A stretch of DNA of 64,000 nt from Marinigracilibium pacificum (lineage in GTDB: Bacteria > Bacteroidota > Bacteroidia > Cytophagales > Cyclobacteriaceae): NCBI RefSeq assembly GCF_012926615.1, contig NZ_JABBNU010000010.1, positions 178,629 through 242,628 on the forward strand, given 5' to 3'. A model generated the notes under the pieces. It had not been told where the DNA came from. It saw only the letters and a program-made list of their open reading frames with translations, and searched no databases. Within the stretch, counting starts at the first letter, position 1; each line of letters starts with the position of its first letter. The translations under genes and the position numbers were made by a program. This document shows, piece after piece, positions 28,649 through 36,805 of the stretch.

Positions 28649-29425
28649 TTAGGCAGCTTTTCTTTTCTCTTGTTCATTAAGAGAAACTTGTTTTTGAGCT
28701 TTTAGCTTAATTACACCTACAGCATTCAAAACTTTAATCACTATATATGTTGGGTCGATTTCATGCCATCTGAATCCTCCAAAATTTGCTCTGTTCCCAT
28801 GCTTGTGGTGGTTATTATGATAACTTTCACCCATCATAAGGAAATCAAATGGTAGGAAGTTCTTAGATGTATCGCCAACTTTAAAGTTCACATAACCATA
28901 CTTGTGAGCAAACCAGTTGATAATTGCTCCATGTATTGGAGATAATGCAAACTGCATAGGAAGCAATAACCATAACCACCATACATCAGCATATTGCCAG
29001 TAAATAAATACATAAATAGCACCCCAGAATACTCTTGATACCCATGAACGTGCAAATTTATCAAATGGATCCCACTCTGGAACTCCTGTTGTAAATCGAG
29101 GATCTACATCCATTTTACGATTTGCTATAGCACTATAAATAGTTTTAGTTTTCCACATCATTTTCCAGATACTCTCATCATACTTTGGAGAGTGAGGATC
29201 ATTTGGTGTATCAGCATATGCGTGGTGCATTCTGTGCATTACTCCATAACCATAAGGACTCAGGTAATTTGAACCTTGAAAAATCCATGTCAAAACAAAA
29301 AACACTTTTTCCATGCCTTTTGACATTGTAAAAGCTGCATGAGATGCATATCGATGTAGGAAAAATGTTTGAAAGAATAGTGACAAATACCAATGTGCCA
29401 CAAAAAACGTTAATATAACTTCCAT
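28649..29425 (-). CDS. Acyl-CoA / fatty acid desaturase
   Basis: A 258-residue membrane desaturase with histidine boxes HRYASH, HRMHHAYADTPNDPHSP, and HNNHHKHGNRANFG, as in stearoyl-CoA delta-9 desaturases. It inserts a double bond in acyl chains using a di-iron centre. The bacterial Cytophagales versions maintain membrane fluidity. It ends facing the hydroxylase gene and is preceded, with a 90-base gap, by an ECF-like sigma gene on the same strand, which reads in the direction of the desaturase. Confidence 0.92.
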   Translation of the reverse strand: MEVILTFFVAHWYLSLFFQTFFLHRYASHAAFTMSKGMEKVFFVLTWIFQGSNYLSPYGYGVMHRMHHAYADTPNDPHSPKYDESIWKMMWKTKTIYSAIANRKMDVDPRFTTGVPEWDPFDKFARSWVSRVFWGAIYVFIYWQYADVWWLWLLLPMQFALSPIHGAIINWFAHKYGYVNFKVGDTSKNFLPFDFLMMGESYHNNHHKHGNRANFGGFRWHEIDPTYIVIKVLNAVGVIKLKAQKQVSLNEQEKRKAA

Positions 29426-29515
29426 AGAATTAAACAGTAAAATTTTAAATATATCTATCCCTTTACTGTAAAGACAGGAAACATTTTGATTTGTGACAAA
29501 ATGATTAAAAAAAAA

Positions 29516-30136
29516 TTATTTTTTTCTGAATTTAGACTCAATGTCTTTTTTAAGATCTGCTAAAAATGCCGCAGAATTACCCGTACAAGCATTTTTAAAG
29601 CTATCAGTAAGGTGGGAATTATTATTTTCTTTTGTAATCAAAAAATTCTTATCTTCTTTTATCTTATTACTTGCTCTACTAAAAAGCTTTCGGCAATTGT
29701 CAACTTTCTTATCAATTACCTCCTGAATTTCTTCGTATTCAAAGTTAAAAACCTCTCTCATTAAGAAAACAGCTTTCTCAACAGGTTCTAACTTATTTTG
29801 AAGATAATTTAAAGCTGATGAGATTTCGTTATCAAGATCGAAATTAAGTATTTCGCTTTCCTTAATTCGTTGGACCCATTCAGATTGTTGTAACGAATCC
29901 AGATATTCGGTTTTCTTGGATTTAATTGATTCCAAATGATTAAGGCACTTATTGGTAACGACTTTTATCAAATATGCCTTCGCATTATCTATATGTGTTT
30001 TATCAATGGTAAACCATTTTAGAAAAGCATCTTGCACAATATCTTGAGCATCTTCCATAGACCCTACCATCCTGTATGCTATGGATTCTAAGATATTTCT
30101 ATACTTATATACCTCTATCGTTAATTCTGCTGCCAC
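29516..30136 (-). CDS. ECF-like RNA polymerase sigma factor
   Basis: A 206-residue sigma-70 family protein: region 2 (AYRMVGSMEDAQDIVQDAFLKWF) and region 4 (LNYLQNKLEPVEKAVFLMREVFNFEYEEIQEVIDKKVDNCRKLFSRA) are present, as in SigJ/ECF41-type factors. ECF41 members normally carry a SnoaL-like domain after region 4, here reduced to a ~45-residue remnant (LTDSFKNACTGNSAAFLADL). Function, regulator and target promoters are unknown; the adjacent desaturase is a candidate target. Confidence 0.85.
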   Translation of the reverse strand: MAAELTIEVYKYRNILESIAYRMVGSMEDAQDIVQDAFLKWFTIDKTHIDNAKAYLIKVVTNKCLNHLESIKSKKTEYLDSLQQSEWVQRIKESEILNFDLDNEISSALNYLQNKLEPVEKAVFLMREVFNFEYEEIQEVIDKKVDNCRKLFSRASNKIKEDKNFLITKENNNSHLTDSFKNACTGNSAAFLADLKKDIESKFRKK

Positions 30137-30250
30137 TTTACTTTTCTTATATAATATATCAAAGTTATGAAATACAGCAGCAATTAAAAATCTAATAAAA
30201 TAAAATTAACTCAAATTAAGTACATGAGAAGAATTCTAATGCCTGTATTA

Positions 30251-30580
30251 CTAAAATAATGACATTTGTGACTGGTCTGATGACTCCTCCACTTGATTTT
30301 TTTTGGCAGGCTTGTTTGGTTTTGGTGCAGTAGATACCTTCTTTTGTTCAACCTTTGGTGGTTCAACAGTCTTCACTATTGTTTGTTTTACTTCTTTTTG
30401 TTTCACCACAGGATTATCACTTCCGGAATAAACAGTAATCTGAGATCTAAACCACTCAGCCATCCCCATCTTCTCTTTTGCAAGAATTTGCTTCAATTCA
30501 CTTAGCTCAGTCGCATTAACTTTGAAGCTAACCTGATGTATTCTTGGATTGTTTTTCTTAAAGTGTTCTCCTTTAGGCAT
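30251..30580 (-). CDS. Ribbon-helix-helix DNA-binding protein with C-terminal sliding-clamp motif
   Basis: A 109-residue protein. Residues about 13-50 (RIHQVSFKVNATELSELKQ then GMAEWFRSQI) fit a ribbon-helix-helix fold: a short strand, helix A, turn and helix B, like MobC/Arc-type proteins. The middle (about 55-95) is a low-complexity K/V/P-rich linker. The last five residues are Q105-M-S-L-F109, which match the bacterial beta-clamp-binding consensus QL(S/D)LF except Met at the second position, and lie at the very C-terminus where such motifs often occur. Two copies of the dispersed inverted repeat flank its putative -7 element and a third lies about 100 bases upstream. Fold and motif are read by eye; binding to these sites and to the clamp is inference. 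Confidence 0.75.
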   Translation of the reverse strand: MPKGEHFKKNNPRIHQVSFKVNATELSELKQILAKEKMGMAEWFRSQITVYSGSDNPVVKQKEVKQTIVKTVEPPKVEQKKVSTAPKPNKPAKKNQVEESSDQSQMSLF

Positions 30581-30583
30581 ATC

Positions 30584-30601
30584 TTTAAAGTATACTTAAT
30601 A
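30584..30601 (+). repeat. Dispersed inverted-repeat motif, copy 4, operator 1 of the RHH gene
   Basis: The core AAGTATACTTAATA (30588-30601) is an exact family match containing the palindrome AAGTATACTT. It lies between the -7 element and the start codon at 30580, where it would cover the transcription start. Confidence 0.7.
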
Positions 30602-30604
30602 ATT

Positions 30605-30637
30605 CAAAGATAATAATAAGTATACTTAATAATCAAG
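30605..30637 (-). promoter_or_regulatory. Putative promoter of the RHH gene, flanked by two motif copies
   Basis: On the minus strand TATCTTTG (30605-30612) fits the Bacteroidota -7 consensus TAnnTTTG; a weak -33-like CTTG lies at 30634-30637, 21 bases upstream. The -7 element sits exactly between two copies of the inverted repeat (30588-30601 and 30618-30631), whose centres are 30 bases apart. Occupancy of either would block RNA polymerase. Confidence 0.5.
30614..30631 (+). repeat. Dispersed inverted-repeat motif, copy 5, operator 2 of the RHH gene
   Basis: The core AAGTATACTTAATA (30618-30631) is exact, with the perfect palindrome TAAGTATACTTA at 30617-30628. It lies in the promoter spacer of the RHH gene. 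Confidence 0.7.
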
Positions 30638-30680
30638 GATTTTATTCTATTTATTAGGTAAACCATAAATAAAGAGATTT

Positions 30681-30698
30681 TATTAAGTATTCTAAATA
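30681..30698 (+). repeat. Dispersed inverted-repeat motif, copy 6
   Basis: TATTAAGTATTCTAAATA, identical over all 18 bases to copy 1 at 14214. It overlaps the stop codon of the upstream gene (30692-30694) and lies about 100 bases upstream of the RHH gene start. Confidence 0.7.
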
Positions 30699-31147
30699 AT
30701 ATCAAACCCTTTTTTGGTTAGAAATTTATCAACAAAACGGTTAAATCTATTAATCTCAAATTTTCTGATAACCAGATCAACTCTTTCATTAGAAGTCAGA
30801 ACTACTGAAGCAATTTTTGCTCCTTGATATTGATCTGTTTCTTTTAGACTTTTAATATTGATTTTTGCTATTTCATTAAATTTAATAGAAATACCATATT
30901 CATCGTTGCGGGATCTGAACCTAATCAAAATACCCTGTTTTAGTAGTTGGATATTACAATCTTTAGAGGCATTCGTTTTAAAAATAAGCTCATTAATGTC
31001 TTGATCTGTTGAATCAACTAGGATCAATCTTGGACTGCCAATACCTCCTAATCGAAGACTTTCCCAAAATGTATAGGGGTCTCCTACCTGAGAATATATC
31101 TCATCCCAAATTTCTTTATAATATGTGGATAGTGTATAAAGTCGCAT
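30692..31147 (-). CDS. Hypothetical protein, PH-like C-terminal region
   Basis: A 151-residue protein I do not recognise. The C-terminal half (QLLKQGILIRFRSRNDEYGISIKF, then IASVVLTSNERVDLVIRKF and a final helix) has the alternating strand pattern of a PH-like barrel, but this is a guess. It starts between the lemA terminator and the RHH gene and is read toward the latter. Its stop overlaps motif copy 6. Confidence 0.6.
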   Translation of the reverse strand: MRLYTLSTYYKEIWDEIYSQVGDPYTFWESLRLGGIGSPRLILVDSTDQDINELIFKTNASKDCNIQLLKQGILIRFRSRNDEYGISIKFNEIAKINIKSLKETDQYQGAKIASVVLTSNERVDLVIRKFEINRFNRFVDKFLTKKGFDII

Positions 31148-31151
31148 ACAA

Positions 31152-31180
31152 AAAAAAGCCCACTGAATAATCAGTGAGCC
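31152..31180 (-). terminator. Rho-independent terminator of lemA
   Basis: Read on the minus strand, a stem of about 12 bases (GGCTCACTGA with TCAGTGGGCT) is followed by a run of T. It lies 53 bases past the lemA stop. Confidence 0.8.
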
Positions 31181-31232
31181 TCACCTCGATATCTTAATAA
31201 CTATATTTTTACTAAAAAGGTTTCAATAAATT

Positions 31233-31826
31233 TTAAAATTTCACTTCAGGAGCTTTTTCACTTCCTTCATCAGCCTCAAAATATGGATATGCATCAAACC
31301 CATACATTCCAGCCAACATATTTCTTGGAAAAGTTTTTATTAATGAATTATGATCTCTAACTGTATCATTATAGCGATCTCTGGCTACCTGAATTCTGTT
31401 TTCCGTACCTTCTAATTGAGCTTGAAGTTCCAGGAAGTTCTGATTAGCTTTTAAATCAGGATATCTTTCTACTGCAACAAGTAGTCTAGATAGTGCACCA
31501 TTAAGTTCACCTTGTGCAGCCTGGAACTGAGCCATTGTTTCTGCATTCAGATTTGAAGCATCAATATTTACACTTGTAGCTTTAGCTCTGGCTTCGATTA
31601 CTTGTGTAAGAGTTTCTCTTTCGAAATCTGCATATCCTTTAACGGTATTGACAAGATTAGGAATTAAATCAGCTCTACGCTGATACTGAGTTTCAACTTG
31701 TGCCCATTGTTTTTCGACAACCTCTTGAGAGGTTACCATCTTATTATAATTACCAGCGAAGAAATTATAACCTATTAAAACTACAACAGCGGCAATAGCT
31801 AAAAATATAATTAATCCTTTTTTCAT
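31233..31826 (-). CDS. lemA: LemA family protein
   Basis: A 197-residue LemA protein: one N-terminal membrane segment (GLIIFLAIAAVVVLIGYNFF) followed by helices with the family core KQWAQVETQYQRRADLIPNLVNTVKGYADFE and a conserved NMLAGMYGF near the end. LemA proteins are membrane-anchored helical bundles of unclear function that commonly accompany TPM-domain proteins. Here the two TPM genes are divergent from lemA across a 62-base gap, instead of in the more usual same-strand operon. Confidence 0.92.
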   Translation of the reverse strand: MKKGLIIFLAIAAVVVLIGYNFFAGNYNKMVTSQEVVEKQWAQVETQYQRRADLIPNLVNTVKGYADFERETLTQVIEARAKATSVNIDASNLNAETMAQFQAAQGELNGALSRLLVAVERYPDLKANQNFLELQAQLEGTENRIQVARDRYNDTVRDHNSLIKTFPRNMLAGMYGFDAYPYFEADEGSEKAPEVKF

Positions 31827-31888
31827 ACTTTAATATTTTGTAACCTGTTTTTGTTGCTATAAATTACTGACAAATTACTAGCCGAACA

Positions 31889-32806
31889 ATGAATATTAAA
31901 AGCTCTTCGACTTTTTTTTATCATCCAAAGCAATTTTATACTTTTATATTGCTTGTTTGCTTAATCCTGGTATCGTTTACTTCGTTCGCACAGCTTGCTG
32001 AGCTTCCTGAAGTTAATAAGTTTGTAGTAGATCAAAGCAATACCTTATCTGAGGTAGAAGTCGAAACGCTTAATACTAAGTTAGCAAATTTTGAGAAAGA
32101 GACGGGTTCACAAGTAGTAGTAATTTTTGTTCCTACTACAGAACCTGAAGATATAGCTCAGTATTCAATTCGCTTGGCAGATAAAATTAAAGCAGGTAGA
32201 GAAGATGTCGAGGATGGAGTAATTGTACTGATTGCCAAAAATGATCGCAGAATGCGAATTGAAGTTGGTTACGGTCTCGAAGGTGCCATTCCTGATATTT
32301 ATGCCAAAAGAATTATCGAAAACATTATGAAACCGGATTTCAGAAATGGTGAATTCTACTCCGGTGTAAATAATGCTACTGATGCTCTTTTCAAATTAAT
32401 TAGAGGTGAAGAATTACCGCTACCCGAAAATAATGAGGTTGATGACCCAAATCAGTTATTTGAGTTATTACCCTTTTTTGTGATTTTCGGTATTATATTT
32501 TTATCTATTATAAAAGCCATTCTAAGAAAAGTAGTAGGGAAAACAGCTAGCAGAATAATAGTTTTTATACTTACAGCCCTTATTGTTGGTTTCCTTGTCA
32601 ATTTCATTGTAGGCATTATTGCAGGTCTTTTTGCTGCGCTTATTGACAGCAGAGGTGGACACGGGGGTCGTGGTGGCGGAAGATACTACGGACCTATGGG
32701 AGGTGGTTTCGGCGGCGGAGGATTCGGCGGCGGAGGCGGAGGCTTCGGTGGATTCTCCGGAGGCGGAGGTGGTTTCGGAGGTGGAGGTGCTTCAGGAGGC
32801 TGGTAA
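31889..32806 (+). CDS. TPM-domain protein with glycine-rich tail
   Basis: A 305-residue protein with a signal sequence ending SFAQL, a TPM domain at about 40-165 (VVDQSNTLSEVEVETLN, QVVVIFVPTTEP, DRRMRIEVGYGLEGAIPD), two membrane segments at about 190-250, and a C-terminal glycine-rich tail, GGGFGGGG repeated, as in YgcG/Psb32 relatives. TPM domains are periplasmic and related to photosystem II repair factors. The second TPM gene follows after 17 bases. Confidence 0.9.
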   Translation: MNIKSSSTFFYHPKQFYTFILLVCLILVSFTSFAQLAELPEVNKFVVDQSNTLSEVEVETLNTKLANFEKETGSQVVVIFVPTTEPEDIAQYSIRLADKIKAGREDVEDGVIVLIAKNDRRMRIEVGYGLEGAIPDIYAKRIIENIMKPDFRNGEFYSGVNNATDALFKLIRGEELPLPENNEVDDPNQLFELLPFFVIFGIIFLSIIKAILRKVVGKTASRIIVFILTALIVGFLVNFIVGIIAGLFAALIDSRGGHGGRGGGRYYGPMGGGFGGGGFGGGGGGFGGFSGGGGGFGGGGASGGW

Positions 32807-32823
32807 TTAATATTGAGATTATT

Positions 32824-33468
32824 ATGAAAAAGTTTAATAAACAAGAAGAAGAAAATATCCTTCAGGCAATCAGAAAGCTTGAAAAAAATACATCTGGAGA
32901 ATTCGTTCCTTACATCTCTAAAATATCTGATGATTATGATGAAGGAACATGGTTTTTTGCTTCAATTGTATCATTATTCATTTTTGCTTCTTTAGCAATA
33001 GCCAGTTACTTGTGGCTTATTCCAAATCAGATTACATTTTTTGTAGTAGGGTTGTATTCTCTAATCCTGTTGTCCATTTGTATCCTGGCTTGTAAGTTCA
33101 GCGACAAATTCAGATTACTATTTGTATCTGCTGAGAAAAAGCATGAAAGGGTAATGTCAGCAGCAGAAACTGCTTTTCTTGAAGAAGAAGTATTTAATAC
33201 CAACCACAGAACTGGTATTCTACTTTACATTTCGATAGCTGAAAAAGAAGTAGTTATTATGGGTGATTCAGGGATTAACTCTCAGGTTAAATTTGAAGAC
33301 TGGAAAGCCATTGTTGATATAGTAATTACTGGTATCAAAGAAAAGAAAATAGCTGAATCAATGGTCAAAGCTATTGAAAGTTCAGAGAAGTTACTATTAG
33401 AACATAGGTTTCCTGCATCAGAAAGCCCTGAAAATGAGTTATCAGATAGAATCAGATATAGATATTAG
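32824..33468 (+). CDS. TPM-domain membrane protein
   Basis: A 214-residue protein beginning with a TPM-type segment (FNKQEEENILQAIRKLEKNTSGEFVPYIS), two membrane helices (about 40-100) and the second half of the domain (HRTGILLYISIAEKEVVIMGDSGIN). It is the same family as the upstream gene but without signal peptide or glycine tail, a typical pair in Bacteroidota. The function is unknown. Confidence 0.88.
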   Translation: MKKFNKQEEENILQAIRKLEKNTSGEFVPYISKISDDYDEGTWFFASIVSLFIFASLAIASYLWLIPNQITFFVVGLYSLILLSICILACKFSDKFRLLFVSAEKKHERVMSAAETAFLEEEVFNTNHRTGILLYISIAEKEVVIMGDSGINSQVKFEDWKAIVDIVITGIKEKKIAESMVKAIESSEKLLLEHRFPASESPENELSDRIRYRY

Positions 33469-33477
33469 ATATTAATT

Positions 33478-34071
33478 TTATGCCGATTTCTTAGGTGACC
33501 TATATTGAAAATACCACAATACCTCAGCTAATGCTTTTTGGATGGAAGTATTAATTGGAAATTTATCTGTAGCAAGCTTATAATCAATCGCTAATAAACG
33601 ATAAAAGTAATCGGAACATACAGGCAATGTATTTTTGACTTCTTCATCTCCATTTATCTCCATAATCCGGGTTGAATATGCCTCTTTTATTTGTTGACAT
33701 ACCAATAAAGATTTGACTGATTCCTTTTTTCTAACTGTAGAATAACCAAATAACCTGCAAATTAACCCTCGATACTTATATTCTGAGCAAAATCCACTTT
33801 TGTTCTCACTTGATAATGTGGAAAGAATAACACAGATATCTGTTTTATTTTCAACGAGACTTTCATACATCGCCTCAGCTCTTCCGCTTTTAAATAAATA
33901 ATATGCTAATGGTAAAAACTCAAGTACAGAGGCTTCAATATCAGGTTTAAAACAACAAGCCCCACAGGAGCTAATGCAAGAATATCCTAAATTGCCCTTT
34001 GCATTACTAATTTCCAGGTCGAGATCTTGAAACACCCGTTCCACCAATCTCACTTTGCGAACCAGATTCAT
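33478..34071 (-). CDS. YkgJ-type cysteine cluster protein
   Basis: A 197-residue protein with the CxxxCxxCC motif (CISSCGACCFKP) near residue 33 and later cysteines (CSEYKYRGLICRLFGY; CQQ), the pattern of the YkgJ/UPF0153 family, thought to bind zinc or an iron-sulfur cluster. The function is unknown. It converges with the TPM gene and has the opposite orientation to the next gene. Confidence 0.85.
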   Translation of the reverse strand: MNLVRKVRLVERVFQDLDLEISNAKGNLGYSCISSCGACCFKPDIEASVLEFLPLAYYLFKSGRAEAMYESLVENKTDICVILSTLSSENKSGFCSEYKYRGLICRLFGYSTVRKKESVKSLLVCQQIKEAYSTRIMEINGDEEVKNTLPVCSDYFYRLLAIDYKLATDKFPINTSIQKALAEVLWYFQYRSPKKSA

Positions 34072-34214
34072 AAAAAAGTGTCGCGAAAATAATATAATAA
34101 CCTCTATATTTTACGTTAACAAAAGAGATTTTTATTTATTAATAACTTAATTTAGTCTAAATGCCTTATTATCTTTGTATTGACTTAAGGTTTAACAAAA
34201 ATCATAACTAAATA

Positions 34215-34841
34215 ATGACCAGCTTTAAATTTAGAATTGCAATTTTATTAATCGCCTTTTGCACCAGCTTTAGTGCGGTATCTCAGGAAAGTGAAGAAGA
34301 TGATGAACTATTGAAAGGAGATCTGAAAGGTCAATATGAAGAACTTCTGGACTTATCCAAAACATATAACACTGTAAAAACTGTTAGACTTGACCGATTA
34401 GCCTATTTTAAACAGTCTCTTAATGACTCTTTAGCAGCTTTTAATGCAAGAAAAGACAGCTTACAGTCTGTTATTAAAAATCAGACTACTGAAATTGAAG
34501 CACTTAATGGCAATGTTTCTACCCTGACTTCAAGTAATGAAGATCTTCAGACCAGGGTTGATAATCTTATGTTTTTAGGCATGCCTGTGAGTAAAACAGG
34601 ATACGTTACTTTCAGTTTAATATTATTTGCTGTACTTGGTTTACTTGGAGGATTCTTCTTTTGGCAATATAAAAGAAGTAATTCCCTGACTAAGGAAGCA
34701 AAGAAAAATCTTAAAACTAAAGAAGACGAGTTACAAGACTTCAGGCAACGTACTCAGGAGAAAGAAATTAAGATTATGAGAGAACTTCAAGATCAACGAA
34801 ATACTGTTGATGAATTGAGAAAGAAACTTTCAATGAAATAA
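34215..34841 (+). CDS. Coiled-coil membrane protein
   Basis: A 208-residue protein with a signal sequence (ending SAVSQ), an exported coiled coil (LNDSLAAFNARKDSLQSVIKNQ and TEIEALNGNVSTLTSSNEDLQ), a membrane segment (FSLILFAVLGLLGGFFFW at about 133-152) and a cytoplasmic coiled coil ending in SMK. This design connects the two sides of the inner membrane, but no family function is recognised. It ends two bases before the end of the convergent monooxygenase gene. Confidence 0.75.
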   Translation: MTSFKFRIAILLIAFCTSFSAVSQESEEDDELLKGDLKGQYEELLDLSKTYNTVKTVRLDRLAYFKQSLNDSLAAFNARKDSLQSVIKNQTTEIEALNGNVSTLTSSNEDLQTRVDNLMFLGMPVSKTGYVTFSLILFAVLGLLGGFFFWQYKRSNSLTKEAKKNLKTKEDELQDFRQRTQEKEIKIMRELQDQRNTVDELRKKLSMK

Positions 34842-34843
34842 TT

Positions 34844-36271
34844 TTAGTATACAGGTAACTTAAAATATTTATTACTACTTGCAAAATCAATTAAATTACC
34901 TTTAAAAAGAACATATAAGTCAGGTCTAATTATTAATGACCTGACTTTTTTTATTCCTAATTTATTAAGTATTTCCCTGCTTATATTTTCATTTTCCCTG
35001 AAAATCACTACCTCCATAGGTTCAACTTTTTTAATTAAATACCCTAACAGTTCATCAGAAAGCTCTTCGGAAGTAATTAGAGTAAATTTCCCATATAATT
35101 TTTCAATCTCTGAGGCAAATTTCGAAGGTTTGCTTACTAAAACAGGTAAATTAAAGCTCCTATCAATAATATTAGTTTCCCCACTATTTAATGCCTTTTG
35201 TGTTATTTTTAAAGGAGTATTTAATAACTCAAGTGGCTTAAGTAAATACTTTAGTCTTGTGGTAAAAAGAAATCCTGTCAAGAGTGTTAATCCAATATAT
35301 TTCTTTACGTTTGGTATTCTCTCTCGAGGATATGTCTCCAAAAGATTAAGGTTTTCTTTATTATGATAACTCAACGCAACTTTCCAGGCCAAGTTGTTGG
35401 CATCCCTTATTCCTGAACAAAGCCCCTCGCCTATATAAGGTGGCATTGTATGAGCTGAATCTCCTGCTAGAATAATATTATTCCGAATCCACTCGGTAAC
35501 TATTTTTGCTTCAAAATTGTATATATCCGCATGAAGAACTCTTTTTATTTTAACCTCTGCAACCTGTTCTATCTTTTCCCGGGAAGGCAGTTCTTCTGTA
35601 TTCTGACAAGTAAATTCTACCCTCACTCTATTTTTAAACCCCATCCTGACATAGCTGTCGTTCGTAGAGCAAAATTTTTCTATTCTGTTTAAATAGTTAA
35701 TCTTGTCTTCTGTTACAAAATCAACTTTATAATTAGATTTAGCAAACGGGTATTTAGTATACTTAATATCAAGTAACCTAGCTACCATACTATTTGCTCC
35801 ATCAGTCCCAATCAAATAGCTAAACTTTTGAATATACTCTCCTTCTTGAGACTTTATATTTGCCTCGTTATTAATTAATTCTGTTAGTTCATTACCATAT
35901 CTAAAACTTATATAATCCGAAGAATTAACTTTTTGGATTAACTCGGCTTCTAATTCATTTTGATCAAAAAAATATGAAGACCCATCAAATCTATTAGTGT
36001 ATTTAAGTTTTGCTTCTAAGAATGTGTTATTGCTTTTTTTGTTTATAAGATACAGACCTTCTGAATAATAAGTTTTAGCATCAATATAACTACCAAGTCC
36101 CACCATTCTTAAAATACCCATAACTTCACCATCCAAATGAATGGCTCTTGGAATACCTGGTAACGATCGCCTTTTTTCGATTATTATACTTGGAACCTGA
36201 AACTTATCCAAAATCAATGCAGTCAATAACCCTACAGGTCCTGCACCTACAATTAAAACAGGGTCATTCAC
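34844..36271 (-). CDS. FAD-dependent monooxygenase (MhpA/PheA-type hydroxylase family)
   Basis: A 475-residue flavoprotein. It has the FAD dinucleotide motif LIVGAGPVGLLTALIL near the start, the DG-type motif LIGTDGANSMVARLL, and the GDSAHTMPPYIGEGLCSGIRDANNLAWKV motif that binds FAD and carries the active-site proline region. The family hydroxylates aromatic rings using NAD(P)H and oxygen. The C-terminal ~100 residues lack the usual thioredoxin-like domain. Substrate unknown. It shares one base with msrA at 36271. Confidence 0.88.
   Translation of the reverse strand: MNDPVLIVGAGPVGLLTALILDKFQVPSIIIEKRRSLPGIPRAIHLDGEVMGILRMVGLGSYIDAKTYYSEGLYLINKKSNNTFLEAKLKYTNRFDGSSYFFDQNELEAELIQKVNSSDYISFRYGNELTELINNEANIKSQEGEYIQKFSYLIGTDGANSMVARLLDIKYTKYPFAKSNYKVDFVTEDKINYLNRIEKFCSTNDSYVRMGFKNRVRVEFTCQNTEELPSREKIEQVAEVKIKRVLHADIYNFEAKIVTEWIRNNIILAGDSAHTMPPYIGEGLCSGIRDANNLAWKVALSYHNKENLNLLETYPRERIPNVKKYIGLTLLTGFLFTTRLKYLLKPLELLNTPLKITQKALNSGETNIIDRSFNLPVLVSKPSKFASEIEKLYGKFTLITSEELSDELLGYLIKKVEPMEVVIFRENENISREILNKLGIKKVRSLIIRPDLYVLFKGNLIDFASSNKYFKLPVY
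35751..35768 (+). repeat. Dispersed inverted-repeat motif, copy 7 (one mismatch), in a gene
   Basis: Core TAGTATACTTAATA (35755-35768) matches the family core at 13 of 14 positions, inside the FAD monooxygenase coding region. Confidence 0.5.
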
Positions 36272-36804
36272 TAATTTTCTTTTCTTTTATCAGGATACAA
36301 TTTATTGAATTTTTCGACTTTGGGTCTAATAATTATATTGCAATATGGTTGTTCGGGATGGTCATTATAATAATTATCATGTTCAACCTCAGCCGGATAA
36401 AATTCTCCCGCAGGTGTAATTTCCGTAACAACTGGATTTTCAAATATCTCCATTTTGTCAAGCTGCATCTTATATTCTTCAGCTACTAATCTTTGGTGTT
36501 CTGTATAATAGAAAATTGCCGATCTATACTGAGTGCCCACATCGTATCCTTGACGATTTAGGGTTGTTGGATCATGAATATTCCAGAATACTTCAAGAAT
36601 CTCTTCAATTTTCACAATCGAAGGGTCATATTCCACTTCTACAACTTCAGCATGCCCGGTGGTTCCCATTGCTACTTCTCTATAAGGTGGATTTTTAACA
36701 TGCCCTCCCATATATCCGGACTTAACCCTATTTATACCCTTCATCCGTTGTAACACCGCTTCAATACACCAAAAACATCCTGCACCTAATGAAATTTTCT
36801 CCAT
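36271..36804 (-). CDS. msrA: Peptide-methionine (S)-S-oxide reductase
   Basis: A 177-residue MsrA with GAGCFWC (catalytic C10), GYMGGHVKNPPYREVAMGTTGHAEVVEVEYDP, and the C-terminal PYCNIIIRPKVEKF. It repairs S-sulfoxides of methionine. There is no signal peptide, so it is cytoplasmic, while the window's MsrB is a lipoprotein. The two therefore act in different compartments. It is co-transcribed with the FAD monooxygenase (one-base overlap). Confidence 0.95.
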   Translation of the reverse strand: MEKISLGAGCFWCIEAVLQRMKGINRVKSGYMGGHVKNPPYREVAMGTTGHAEVVEVEYDPSIVKIEEILEVFWNIHDPTTLNRQGYDVGTQYRSAIFYYTEHQRLVAEEYKMQLDKMEIFENPVVTEITPAGEFYPAEVEHDNYYNDHPEQPYCNIIIRPKVEKFNKLYPDKRKEN

Positions 36805-36805
36805 A

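Noticed and set aside
32619-32810. Frame in the glycine-rich tail of the TPM gene
   Set aside because: The GGA/GGT-rich DNA gives open frames in other phases; the real frame continues from the TPM domain.
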